Source: Stenotrophomonas raiganjensis (SeqCode)
Lineage (GTDB): Bacteria; Pseudomonadota; Gammaproteobacteria; Xanthomonadales; Xanthomonadaceae
Reading direction: 5' to 3'
DNA: 64,000 nt
Assembly (NCBI RefSeq): GCF_030658505.1
Contig: NZ_JAUTXR010000156.1
Coordinates: forward strand, 24,661 to 88,660
The notes under the pieces were generated by a model. It was not told where the DNA came from. It did no database searches and saw only the letters and a list, made by a program, of their open reading frames with translations. A program made the position numbers and the translations under genes. Numbering within the stretch: the stretch's first letter is position 1; the number at the start of each line of letters is the position of its first letter. Of the stretch, positions 35,372 to 43,513 are shown piece after piece.

Positions 35372-36009
35372 GCAACGTCGTGCGCTGGCTTGCCCCGGAC
35401 CTGCTGGCCCAGCCCGAACCGGCGCTGGATCAGGAGGATGCGTTCGAGCTCACCGAGCCCGACCCGGAACACGAACCCGAACCGCCGCTGCAGCTGCCGA
35501 CCCTGGAGGAAATCCAGGCGATCCAGGACAGCGCCGAGAAGGAAGGCTTCCAGCACGGCCATGCCGAAGGCTACGGCCAGGGCCAGGCAGAAGTGCGGCG
35601 CCTTGCCGCGCAGATCGAGGGCATCCTCGACAACTTCAGCCGGCCGCTGGTGCGGCTGGAGAACGAAGTAGTCGGCGCCCTCGGCGAGCTGGCGGTACGC
35701 ATCGCCGGTGCATTGGTCGGCCGCGCCTACGAGGCCGACCCCGCCCTGCTCGCGCAGCTGGTCGGCGAGGCGATCGATGCGGTGGGTGGCAGCACCCGCG
35801 AAGTGGAAGTGCGCCTGCATCCGGACGACATCGCCGCGCTCGCCCCGCTGCTGAACCTGTCGCCGCAGCAGCGCCTGGTCCCCGATACCAGCCTCAGCCG
35901 TGGCGACCTGCGCGTGCACGCCGAGGCCGTGCGCATCGACGGCACCCTGGAAGCCCGCCTGCGTGGTGCGCTGGATGCGGTGATCCGCCAGACCGGAGCA
36001 GGCGCATGA
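35368..36009 (+). CDS. fliH: Flagellar export ATPase regulator FliH
   Basis: A 213-residue FliH, the peripheral stalk and negative regulator of the ATPase FliI. It begins with a GTG and a Trp-containing N-terminus (VRWLAPDLL) that in the family docks to the export gate. A glycine-repeat helix follows (EGFQHGHAEGYGQGQAEV), then a FliH/YscL C-terminal domain (VEVRLHPDDIAAL). It overlaps fliG and fliI. Confidence 0.94.
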   Translation: MSNVVRWLAPDLLAQPEPALDQEDAFELTEPDPEHEPEPPLQLPTLEEIQAIQDSAEKEGFQHGHAEGYGQGQAEVRRLAAQIEGILDNFSRPLVRLENEVVGALGELAVRIAGALVGRAYEADPALLAQLVGEAIDAVGGSTREVEVRLHPDDIAALAPLLNLSPQQRLVPDTSLSRGDLRVHAEAVRIDGTLEARLRGALDAVIRQTGAGA

Positions 36010-37391
36010 CGCCCGGATCGCAGCCAACCCCGCCGCCGGCCGACTGGGCCGTGGCCCGCAACCTGCGCCTGGCCCGTCGCCTCGACGGCCTGCGCGTGGA
36101 CACCGCGCATGGCCGTGGCCTGATCCGCGAGGGCGTGCTGCGCCGCGCGGTCGGGCTGACCCTGGAAGCGGTCGGCTGCGAAGCGCCGCTGGGTGCCAGC
36201 TGCAAGGTGGAAGTGGTCGATGGTGGCTGGGTCGATGCCGAAGTGGTCGGCTTCGCCGGCGAGCGTACCTACCTGATGCCGAGCGCCGAACTGCACGGCC
36301 TGCTGCCCAACGCGCGCGTGGTGCCGTCGGCCCGCCGCGGAGGCGTGGAAGTGGGCGAAGGCCTGCTCGGCCGTGTCATCGACAGCGATGGCGTGCCGCT
36401 GGATGGCAAGGGCCCGATCCGCGCCGAAGGCCACGTCGGCATGGCGGGCGTCTCGATCAATCCACTGGCGCGTGAACCGATCACCCAGCCGCTGGACGTC
36501 GGCGTGCGCGCGATCAACGCGCTGCTGCCGATCGGTCGCGGCCAGCGCGTCGGCCTGTTCGCCGGCTCCGGCGTCGGCAAGTCGACGCTGCTGGGCATGA
36601 TGACCCGCTACACCGCCGCCGACGTCATCGTGGTCGGCCTGATCGGTGAACGTGGCCGCGAAGTACGCGATTTCGTCGAGACCACGCTGGGCGAGGAAGG
36701 CCTGCGCCGCGCAGTGGTGGTGGCCAGCCCCGCCGATCGCCCGCCGCTGGCGCGCCTGCACGGCGCCTACCGGGCCACCGCCATCGCCGAGTGGTTCCGC
36801 GACCAGGGCCTGAATGTGCTGCTGCTGATGGACTCGCTGACCCGCTTTGCCCAGGCACAGCGCGAGATCGGCCTGTCGGTCGGTGAGCCGCCGACCACCC
36901 GCGGCTATCCACCGTCGGTGTTTGCCAAGCTGCCGGCGCTGGTCGAACGTGCCGGCAACGGCGCCAAGGGCCGGGGCTCGATCACGGCCTTCTACACGGT
37001 GTTGACCGAAGGTGATGATCCGCAGGACCCGATCGCCGATGCGGCGCGCGCGATCCTCGACGGCCACATCCTGCTCTCGCGCCGCGTGGCCGACAGCGGC
37101 CTGTACCCGGCCATCGACGTTGAATCGTCGGTCAGCCGCGTGGTCACGGAAATCGCCGACGAGCCGTGGCGCCTGCGCATCCGCAAGCTGAAGCGGCTGG
37201 TCTCGGCCTATTCGGCCAACCGCGACCTGATTGCCATCGGCGCCTACCAGCGCGGCAACGACGCGGCCACCGATGAAGCCCTGGAACGCTGGCCGGAAAT
37301 CATGGAGTTCCTCGGCCAGGACGTTGCCAAGGCCGCAGATCTCCCGCACAGCCAGGCGGCACTGCAGCGCCTGGTGGAACAAGAGAGTTAA
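36006..37391 (+). CDS. fliI: Flagellar export ATPase FliI
   Basis: Export ATPase, 461 residues. Start at ATG 36006, overlapping the fliH stop; the same frame is open upstream through fliH and fliG as a shadow. The Walker A motif (GSGVGKST) lies near residue 185. The catalytic Glu region GERGREVRDFVE and Walker B LLLMDSLTRFAQAQRE follow, as in F1-beta-like flagellar ATPases. Confidence 0.96.
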   Translation: MTPGSQPTPPPADWAVARNLRLARRLDGLRVDTAHGRGLIREGVLRRAVGLTLEAVGCEAPLGASCKVEVVDGGWVDAEVVGFAGERTYLMPSAELHGLLPNARVVPSARRGGVEVGEGLLGRVIDSDGVPLDGKGPIRAEGHVGMAGVSINPLAREPITQPLDVGVRAINALLPIGRGQRVGLFAGSGVGKSTLLGMMTRYTAADVIVVGLIGERGREVRDFVETTLGEEGLRRAVVVASPADRPPLARLHGAYRATAIAEWFRDQGLNVLLLMDSLTRFAQAQREIGLSVGEPPTTRGYPPSVFAKLPALVERAGNGAKGRGSITAFYTVLTEGDDPQDPIADAARAILDGHILLSRRVADSGLYPAIDVESSVSRVVTEIADEPWRLRIRKLKRLVSAYSANRDLIAIGAYQRGNDAATDEALERWPEIMEFLGQDVAKAADLPHSQAALQRLVEQES

Positions 37392-37394
37392 GCC

Positions 37395-37862
37395 ATGAAC
37401 CAGTCCAAGCGCATCGATCCCCTGCTCAAGCGGGCCCAGGAACACGAGGACGCGGTCGCCCGCGACCTTGCCGAACGCCAGCGCGTGCTCGATACCCATC
37501 TGTCGCGACTGGACGAACTGCGCCGCTATGCCGAGGAGTATGCAAACGCCCAGATGGCAGCGACCAGCCCGGCGCAGCTGCTGAACCGGCGCGCCTTCCT
37601 CGACCGCCTCGACAGCGCGGTGGAGCAGCAGCAACGTACCGTGGATGGCAACCGCGAGAAGGTGGAAGCCGAACGCGCACGCCTGATCCTGGCCAGCCGC
37701 GACAAGGCAGTGCTGGAGCAGTTGGCCGCCAGTTACCGGGCGCAGGAAAAGGTCGTGACCGACCGCCGCGACCAGCGTGAGATGGACGACATCGGCGCAC
37801 GGCGCGCTCGCCTGGTACAGGCCGAGGACCAGGACGGCGCCGAGCAGGGAGGCCGCTCGTGA
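37395..37862 (+). CDS. fliJ: Flagellar export protein FliJ
   Basis: A 155-residue coiled-coil protein (rotor-like stalk of the FliI hexamer). Its sequence is almost all charged helix (KRAQEHEDAVARDLAERQR, then a second antiparallel helix), as expected for FliJ. It lies 3 nt after fliI and overlaps fliK. Identification rests on size, coiled-coil build and place. Confidence 0.92.
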   Translation: MNQSKRIDPLLKRAQEHEDAVARDLAERQRVLDTHLSRLDELRRYAEEYANAQMAATSPAQLLNRRAFLDRLDSAVEQQQRTVDGNREKVEAERARLILASRDKAVLEQLAASYRAQEKVVTDRRDQREMDDIGARRARLVQAEDQDGAEQGGRS

Positions 37863-38971
37863 TGCCCGCACCGCTCTCCGGCAGCGCCAACACGTCGCCA
37901 CAGAATTCCAGCAGTAGCCCTGCGCGCGCGCAGCGCAGCGACGGCAGCAAAGACTTCAGCCAGCTGTTGCAGGGCGGTTCGCCGGGTGCGGATGCACCCA
38001 CCACCACCCCCGGCCAGGCGTCCGACAGCAATGGCCAGCCCAGCGCGGAGCGCAGGCCGGACAGCACGGCCGCACCCGAGGACGCGGCGACCGCTGCATC
38101 GGCGGCCCCTGCCAAACCTGCGGCAGCGAAAGACGCGGCGCCTGCGGACGAGGAGGCCCCGTGGCCCCCGCTCGGCCTGGCGGGCCTGGTGTTGGCGGTG
38201 CCGGTACCCGCCGATCCTGCCACTGCCCTGCCCGCCACGGCCGGGTCTGCCGCCAACGCGGAGGGCACTGCTCTGCCCGCAACCGCGGCTGCATCGGCGG
38301 CTCCGGCGCTGCCGTCCGCAGCCGCAGCCCCTGCCGCAGCCAGCACCGAAGGAGCCGATCAGGCGACGCCGCTGCCGCTGCCGGAGATGGTGCTGCCCGG
38401 CAAGCGCGGCGACCGCAGCGAAGGCAGCGACGCGACGCTCATGGGTGACCGCACAACGGCACCGCTCCTGCACGCACCGGCCAACCCGACCGTGCAGGAC
38501 CTGAAGGCCGCGCTGGCCGCGGGCAATGCCATCTTCAATGGCGAGCCGACACCGAAACCAGTGCTCGGGGACGATGGCTTCGACCAGGCCATCGGCGCGC
38601 GCCTGGGCTGGCTGGCCGACCAGAAGATCGGCCACGCACACATCCGCCTGAGTCCGGACGACATGGGCCCGGTCGATGTCCGCCTGCAGCTGAACGGCGA
38701 CAAGGTGCATGCCAGCTTCAGCAGCCCGCACGTGGACGTGCGCCAGGCGCTGGAGAGCAGCCTGCCGCGCCTGCGCGAACTGCTTGGCGAACAGGGCTTC
38801 CAGCTCGCTCACGCCGATGTCGGCCACCAGGCACCCGGCGGTGACGGCAATGCATCGGGCCAGGCCGGTGGTGGCGGCATGGCAGGTGACGGAGAACCGT
38901 CGCCGGGCGACAACAGCATGTCGTCGGCACAGTTGATCCGCCAGCGCGGGCTGCTGGACGCCTACGCCTGA
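37862..38971 (+). CDS. fliK: Hook-length control protein FliK
   Basis: A 369-residue FliK, the ruler and substrate-switch protein. The N-terminal two thirds are Ala/Pro-rich and disordered. The C-terminal switch domain is conserved (LGWLADQKIGHAHIRLSPDD, then GPVDVRLQLNGDKVHASFSS and LRELLGEQGFQLAHADV). Start is ATG 37862 or the overlapping GTG 37859. A palindromic repeat follows directly behind the stop. Confidence 0.93.
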   Translation: MPAPLSGSANTSPQNSSSSPARAQRSDGSKDFSQLLQGGSPGADAPTTTPGQASDSNGQPSAERRPDSTAAPEDAATAASAAPAKPAAAKDAAPADEEAPWPPLGLAGLVLAVPVPADPATALPATAGSAANAEGTALPATAAASAAPALPSAAAAPAAASTEGADQATPLPLPEMVLPGKRGDRSEGSDATLMGDRTTAPLLHAPANPTVQDLKAALAAGNAIFNGEPTPKPVLGDDGFDQAIGARLGWLADQKIGHAHIRLSPDDMGPVDVRLQLNGDKVHASFSSPHVDVRQALESSLPRLRELLGEQGFQLAHADVGHQAPGGDGNASGQAGGGGMAGDGEPSPGDNSMSSAQLIRQRGLLDAYA

Positions 38972-38977
38972 GCATGC

Positions 38978-38997
38978 GTGCCAACCAAGGTTGGCAC
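38978..38997. repeat. SMAG-like palindrome after fliK
   Basis: Nine-bp arms GTGCCAACC / GGTTGGCAC with a 2-nt centre, followed by CCACC, starting 7 nt after the fliK stop. It closes the fliE-K unit and may act as a transcript end or 3'-end stabiliser. The same palindrome is found at 45700. Confidence 0.7.
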
Positions 38998-39079
38998 CCA
39001 CCTTGGCGGGGCGGTCGATACTCGGCAGATCAATGAACCGAAGCCCGACGGAATTCCGTCACCCCCTCTGCCCCACCTT

Positions 39080-39095
39080 CGGCACGCCCCTTGCA
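39080..39095 (+). promoter_or_regulatory. Sigma-54 promoter of the fliL operon
   Basis: CGGCACG, CCCC, TTGCA, about 36 nt before the fliL GTG. It probably drives fliLMNOP and possibly fliQR. Confidence 0.87.
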
Positions 39096-39130
39096 TATCC
39101 CGGTGAAGCAACCCTCAGGAGCTTCACCCC

Positions 39131-39646
39131 GTGGCCGCAGCCGCTGACAAAACCAAGAAGACCGCCGAAAAGGACAAGACCGCCAAGCCGCGCAGTCCGA
39201 TCCTGATCACCGCATTGGTGGCCGTGCTGGCCGCCGCAGCCGCCGGTGGCGGCGTCTGGTTCTTCACCCAGTCCAAGCACGAAGACAAGGCCGCGCAGGC
39301 CCCGAAGAAAAGCACCACCCCGGCCCCTGCGCAGTACTTCGCCTTGGACCCGGCCTTCGTGGTCAACCTCAACGGCCCGGTGGACGGCCCGCGCTACCTG
39401 CAGCTGGAAGTGCAGCTGATGACCCGCGACCCGGCTGCACTGGAAGCCATCAAGACCCACGCACCGGCCATCCGTGCGCGCCTGCTGATGCTGTTTTCGC
39501 AGGTCACGCCAGAGCAGATCGCCGATATCGCCGGCAAGCAGAAGCTGCAGGCGGCTTCGTTGGCCGAAGTGCAGAAAGTACTCAAGGCCGAGACCGGCAG
39601 CAACGGCGCCGACGATCTGCTGTTCACCAGCTTCGTGACCCAGTAA
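39131..39646 (+). CDS. fliL: Flagellar stator-associated protein FliL
   Basis: A 171-residue inner-membrane protein with a basic N-terminus, one transmembrane helix (about residues 24-45, ILITALVAVLAAAAAGGG) and a periplasmic FliL domain (FALDPAFVVNLNG, LQLEVQLMTRD). Translation starts at GTG, 11 nt after AGGAG. First gene of the second fli operon behind the sigma-54 site. Confidence 0.94.
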   Translation: MAAAADKTKKTAEKDKTAKPRSPILITALVAVLAAAAAGGGVWFFTQSKHEDKAAQAPKKSTTPAPAQYFALDPAFVVNLNGPVDGPRYLQLEVQLMTRDPAALEAIKTHAPAIRARLLMLFSQVTPEQIADIAGKQKLQAASLAEVQKVLKAETGSNGADDLLFTSFVTQ

Positions 39647-39656
39647 GGGCCCACCG

Positions 39657-40661
39657 ATGAATGATCTGCTGTCCCAGGACGAGATCGATGCCCTGCTCCA
39701 CGGCGTGGACAGTGGTGCGGTCGAAACCGATCCGGAACCGCCATCCGGCGAAGCGCGTTCGTACGACTTCGCCAGCCAGGACCGCATCATCCGTGGCCGC
39801 ATGCCGACCCTGGAAATGGTCCACGAGCGCTTCGCGCGCCTGTGGCGGATCGGCCTGTTCAACCTGATCCGGCGCTCGGCCGAGCTGTCGGTGCGGGGCA
39901 TCGAGCTGATCAAGTTCAACGACTACATGCACTCGCTGTATGTACCGACCAACCTGAACCTGATCCGCTTCAAGCCGCTGCGCGGCACCGGCCTGATCGT
40001 GTTCGAGCCGACCCTGGTGTTCGCCATCGTCGACAACTTCTTCGGCGGCGACGGGCGCTACCCGACCCGCATCGAAGGCCGCGAATTCACCGCCACCGAA
40101 ATGCGGGTGATCCACCTGCTGCTGAAGCAGACCTTCGCCGACCTGCGCGAGGCCTGGGCACCGGTGATGGATGTCGACTTCGAGTACATCAACTCGGAGA
40201 TCAACCCGCACTTCGCCAACATCGTGACGCCGCGCGAGTACGTGGTGGTGTGCCGCCTGCACGTCGAACTCGACGGCGGTGGCGGCGACATCCACGTGAC
40301 CCTGCCGTACTCGATGCTGGAGCCGATCCGCGAGCTGCTCGATGCCGGCATCCAGAGTGACCGCAACGACCGCGACGAGAGCTGGGGCCAGACCCTGCGC
40401 GAACAGCTCAACATCGCCGAGGTGACCCTGTCCAGCGTGCTGGCCAGCAAGCGCATGACGCTGCGTGACCTGACCCGGCTGAAGGTCGGCGACATCCTGC
40501 CGATCGAGCTAAGCCCGCAGGTGCCGTTGTGCGTGGAGAACATCCCGGTGTTCACCGGCGAGTTCGGCATCGCCAACGGCATGAACGCCGTGAAGATCAC
40601 CGCTACCCATCCGCCGGGCACCCGTCCGCGCGTACCCGTCATCCAGGAAGACCCGCAATGA
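39657..40661 (+). CDS. fliM: Flagellar motor switch protein FliM
   Basis: Switch protein, 334 residues. The N-terminal CheY-P-binding segment is intact (LLSQDEIDALLHG, residues 4-16). The CheC-like middle domain and the C-terminal SpoA/FliN-like domain (VTLSSVLASKRMTLRDLTRL, KVGDILPIEL) follow. It overlaps fliN by 4 nt. The cytoplasmic CheA at 53459 carries two segments that resemble its N-terminal CheY-binding motif. Confidence 0.97.
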   Translation: MNDLLSQDEIDALLHGVDSGAVETDPEPPSGEARSYDFASQDRIIRGRMPTLEMVHERFARLWRIGLFNLIRRSAELSVRGIELIKFNDYMHSLYVPTNLNLIRFKPLRGTGLIVFEPTLVFAIVDNFFGGDGRYPTRIEGREFTATEMRVIHLLLKQTFADLREAWAPVMDVDFEYINSEINPHFANIVTPREYVVVCRLHVELDGGGGDIHVTLPYSMLEPIRELLDAGIQSDRNDRDESWGQTLREQLNIAEVTLSSVLASKRMTLRDLTRLKVGDILPIELSPQVPLCVENIPVFTGEFGIANGMNAVKITATHPPGTRPRVPVIQEDPQ

Positions 40662-40993
40662 ACGATATCGACGCCCTCGAACCCACCCCGGCCCAGTTCA
40701 GCAGCCTGCAGGCCGATGAGGCGAACGGTCCGGACCTGAACCTGGACGTGATCCTCGATGTGCCGGTGACGCTGTCGCTGGAAGTCGGCCGCGCCCGCTT
40801 GCCGATCCGCAACCTGCTGCAGCTCAACCAGGGCTCGGTGGTGGAACTGGAACGTGGTGCCGGCGAGTCGCTGGACGTGTTCGTCAACGGCACCCTGATC
40901 GCCCACGGCGAAGTGGTGGTGATCAATGACCGTTTCGGCGTGCGCCTGACCGACGTGGTCAGCCCGAGCGAGCGGATCCGGAGACTGCGTTGA
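40658..40993 (+). CDS. fliN: Flagellar motor switch protein FliN
   Basis: A 111-residue FliN. Start at ATG 40658 in an ATGA overlap with fliM; the longer open frame upstream is inside fliM. The SpoA domain is typical (VTLSLEVGRARLPIRNLLQL, then GESLDVFVNGTLIAHGEVVV and FGVRLTDVVSPSERI). Confidence 0.97.
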   Translation: MNDIDALEPTPAQFSSLQADEANGPDLNLDVILDVPVTLSLEVGRARLPIRNLLQLNQGSVVELERGAGESLDVFVNGTLIAHGEVVVINDRFGVRLTDVVSPSERIRRLR

Positions 40994-41409
40994 GCCTGCT
41001 GGCCTCCACCCTGCTGGCGGTCGGCAAGGCCGCCGCCCCGGTTGGCCCGCAGGTGGGCCAGCACGCGGCCGCCGCACCCAGCCTGTTCGGTGCGGTGCTG
41101 GCGTTGCTGGCGGTGCTGGCCCTGGTCATCGGCCTCGGCTGGCTGCTCAAGCGCCTGCCCGGCAGCGGCTTCCGCCCGGCCGAAGGCATGAAAGTGGTGG
41201 CCAGCCTGAGTGTCGGTGCCAAGGAGCGCGTGGTGGTGGTCGAGGTCAATGGCCAGCAGCTGCTGCTGGGCGTCACCGCCGGCGGCATCAACACCCTGCA
41301 CACCCTGCCCGAACCGCTGCCGCCGCCCGCGCCGGTGCGCGTGCCGGACTTCAAGAATCTCCCGAATTTCGCCCAGCTGCTGCAGCAGCGGCTGCGCAAG
41401 GACCCCTGA
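40990..41409 (+). CDS. fliO: Flagellar export gate protein FliO
   Basis: A 139-residue FliO with one transmembrane helix (about residues 30-52, SLFGAVLALLAVLALVIGLG) and a cytoplasmic domain (VVASLSVGAKERVVVVEVNG). It supports FliP assembly. Translation starts at TTG, coupled to the fliN stop. One nt after its stop the fliP ATG follows. Confidence 0.93.
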   Translation: MSLLASTLLAVGKAAAPVGPQVGQHAAAAPSLFGAVLALLAVLALVIGLGWLLKRLPGSGFRPAEGMKVVASLSVGAKERVVVVEVNGQQLLLGVTAGGINTLHTLPEPLPPPAPVRVPDFKNLPNFAQLLQQRLRKDP

Positions 41410-41410
41410 C

Positions 41411-42190
41411 ATGCGTGTCACCCGTACCCGTATTGCCACCCTGATACCGTGGCTGCTGTTGCTTGCCCTGTGCCTGTTGCCCGCACTGGCGCTTGCCGCC
41501 CCTGGCGCACCGACCACGCCGCTGCCGGACATCAACGTCGGCAAGATCGGCGGTGCACCGGTCAGCCTGCCGCTGCAGACCCTGCTGCTGATGACGGCGA
41601 TCACCCTGATCCCGTCGATGCTGCTGGTGCTGACCTCGTTCACCCGCATCATCATCGTGCTGGGCCTGCTGCGCCAGGCGCTCGGCACCGGGCAGACGCC
41701 GTCCAACCAGGTATTGCTGGGCCTGGCCCTGTTCCTGACCGCGATGGTGATGATGCCGACCTGGGACAAGGCCTGGAGCACCGGCATGGCGCCCTACCTC
41801 AACGGCGAGATCGACTTCCAGACCGCGTGGACGCTGACCACCACGCCGCTGCGCGGCTTCATGCTGGCGCAGATCCGCGAGACCGACCTGATGACCTTCG
41901 CCGGCATCGCCGGGCACGGCACCTACGCCAGTCCCGATGCGATCCCGTTCCCGGTGCTGGTCGCCTCGTTCGTCACCAGCGAACTGAAGACCGCCTTCGA
42001 GATCGGCTTCCTGATCTTCATTCCGTTCGTGATCATCGACCTGGTCGTGGCCAGCGTGCTGATGTCGATGGGCATGATGATGCTGTCGCCGATGCTGGTG
42101 TCGGCCCCCTTCAAGATCCTGCTGTTCGTGCTGGTGGATGGCTGGGTGCTGACCGTCGGCACACTGGCGGCGAGCTTCAATCCGGCTTGA
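41411..42190 (+). CDS. fliP: Flagellar export gate protein FliP
   Basis: Export-gate membrane protein, 259 residues. A cleavable signal peptide occupies residues 1-30 (LIPWLLLLALCLLPALALAA), as in other FliP. Family motifs include SFTRIIIVLGLLRQALGT, PVLVASFVTSELKTAFEIGF and MGMMMLSPMLVSAPFKILLF. Start chosen at ATG 41411; the upstream open frame lies within fliO. Separated from fliQ by two short repeats. Confidence 0.96.
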   Translation: MRVTRTRIATLIPWLLLLALCLLPALALAAPGAPTTPLPDINVGKIGGAPVSLPLQTLLLMTAITLIPSMLLVLTSFTRIIIVLGLLRQALGTGQTPSNQVLLGLALFLTAMVMMPTWDKAWSTGMAPYLNGEIDFQTAWTLTTTPLRGFMLAQIRETDLMTFAGIAGHGTYASPDAIPFPVLVASFVTSELKTAFEIGFLIFIPFVIIDLVVASVLMSMGMMMLSPMLVSAPFKILLFVLVDGWVLTVGTLAASFNPA

Positions 42191-42208
42191 CCCAACCCCG
42201 CAACGGCC

Positions 42209-42261
42209 GTCGAGCATGGCTCGACGCTACATGAGCGTCGCCGGGCACGGCCCGGCGCTAC
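42209..42261. repeat. Two tandem SMAG-like hairpins between fliP and fliQ
   Basis: GTCGAGC-ATG-GCTCGAC then GCTAC (42209-42230), and GCCGGGC-ACG-GCCCGGC then GCTAC (42240-42261), in the same orientation. Both have 7-bp stems, 3-nt loops and the same end. They interrupt the otherwise gapless fliLMNOPQR run and may partly attenuate or stabilise the transcript. Confidence 0.75.
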
Positions 42262-42274
42262 CGATGGAAAGACG

Positions 42275-42544
42275 ATGTCTCCCGAACTTGCCTTGACTGA
42301 ACTGCGTGGCGGCCTGATCACCGTGTTGTGGGTGGCCGGCCCGCTGCTGCTCACCGTGCTGGTGGTCGGTGTGGTGGTCGGTGTCGTGCAGGCCGCGACC
42401 CAGCTCAACGAACCGACCATCGCCTTCGTCGCCAAGGCGGCGGCGCTGACCGCGGTGCTGTTCGCGCTGGGCAGCCTGCTGATCGGCCACCTGGTTGAAT
42501 TCACCACGCTGCTGTTCCAGCGCATTCCGCACCTGATCGGCTAG
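42275..42544 (+). CDS. fliQ: Flagellar export gate protein FliQ
   Basis: An 89-residue protein with two transmembrane helices (LLLTVLVVGVVVGVVQAATQ and AALTAVLFALGSLLIGHLVE) and the family motif QLNEPTIAFVAKAAA. With FliP and FliR it forms the export pore. It follows the repeats behind fliP. Confidence 0.95.
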   Translation: MSPELALTELRGGLITVLWVAGPLLLTVLVVGVVVGVVQAATQLNEPTIAFVAKAAALTAVLFALGSLLIGHLVEFTTLLFQRIPHLIG

Positions 42545-42557
42545 GACGCGCGCTTCG

Positions 42558-43349
42558 ATGGACGCCGCCACCCAGATGGCAGCCGACGGCCTGCAGGCCT
42601 TCGGCATGATCGGCACCGTGCTGTGGACCATGCTGCGCATCGGCGCAGTGGCGATGGCCATGCCGATGGTCGGTACCCGTGCCGTGCCCGCCCGCGTCCG
42701 CGTGGTGCTGGCAGGGACCCTGGCCATCGCCTTGGCGCCGCTGTTGCCGCCGGTGCCGGACTGGACCGGCTTCGACGCTGCCACGGTGCTGACCATCGCC
42801 CGCGAGCTGGCGATCGGCGTGTCGATCGGCTTCCTGCTGCGGTTGGTGTTCGAAGCCGGCGCAATGGCCGGTGAACTGATCGCGCAAGGTACCGGCCTGG
42901 CCTTTGCCCAGATGAGCGACCCGTTGCGCGGCGGCACCTCCGGCGTGATCGGCCAGTGGTTCTACCTGTTGTTCGGCCTGCTGTTCTTCACCGCCAATGG
43001 CCACCTCGCACTGATTTCGCTGGTGGTGGACAGCTATCGGGCGCTGCCGATCGGGGCTCCGCTGCCGGACCCGCACGCGTTCTTCAGCATCGCCCCGACC
43101 TTCCTGCTCACCGTGCTGCGCGGCGCGCTGACCCTGGCCATCCCGTTGACCGTGGCGATGCTGGCGGTGAACCTGGCCTTCGGTGTCCTGGCCCGTGCCG
43201 CGCCGGCGCTGAACCCGATCCAGCTGGGCCTGCCGGTATCGCTGCTGCTGGGCCTGTTCCTGCTGGCACTGCTGGCCGGGGAAATGGGGCCACCGGTGCA
43301 GCGCCTGTTCGACGCCGCGTTCCAGGCTGCGGACGCGGTCACGCATTGA
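42558..43349 (+). CDS. fliR: Flagellar export gate protein FliR
   Basis: A 263-residue membrane protein with about six hydrophobic segments, of usual length. It contains the FliR signatures GFLLRLVFEAGAMAGELIAQ and the C-terminal LGLPVSLLLGLFLLALLAGE. Start MDAATQMAADGLQAFGM 13 nt after fliQ. Last export-gate gene in this direction before the MHYT gene. Confidence 0.94.
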   Translation: MDAATQMAADGLQAFGMIGTVLWTMLRIGAVAMAMPMVGTRAVPARVRVVLAGTLAIALAPLLPPVPDWTGFDAATVLTIARELAIGVSIGFLLRLVFEAGAMAGELIAQGTGLAFAQMSDPLRGGTSGVIGQWFYLLFGLLFFTANGHLALISLVVDSYRALPIGAPLPDPHAFFSIAPTFLLTVLRGALTLAIPLTVAMLAVNLAFGVLARAAPALNPIQLGLPVSLLLGLFLLALLAGEMGPPVQRLFDAAFQAADAVTH

Positions 43350-43513
43350 CCCGATCATCACGCTTTGCTGCTTGCTCTTCCCCCGGGTCTGCGCGTTAGA
43401 GTGAATGCGCGGCAACCGGGGGGATGCCGCACCTGGCCGCCGCTCTGCGCCGGCCTGCCTCATGCATGCCCCACCGTGGTTTCCGTCGACAGGCAGGTCC
43501 GGGAGACTGACGA

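Noticed and set aside
35727..37901. Minus-strand open frame of over 700 codons opposite fliH-fliI-fliJ
   Set aside because: It spans three certain genes on the other strand and has an odd composition, so it is a shadow.
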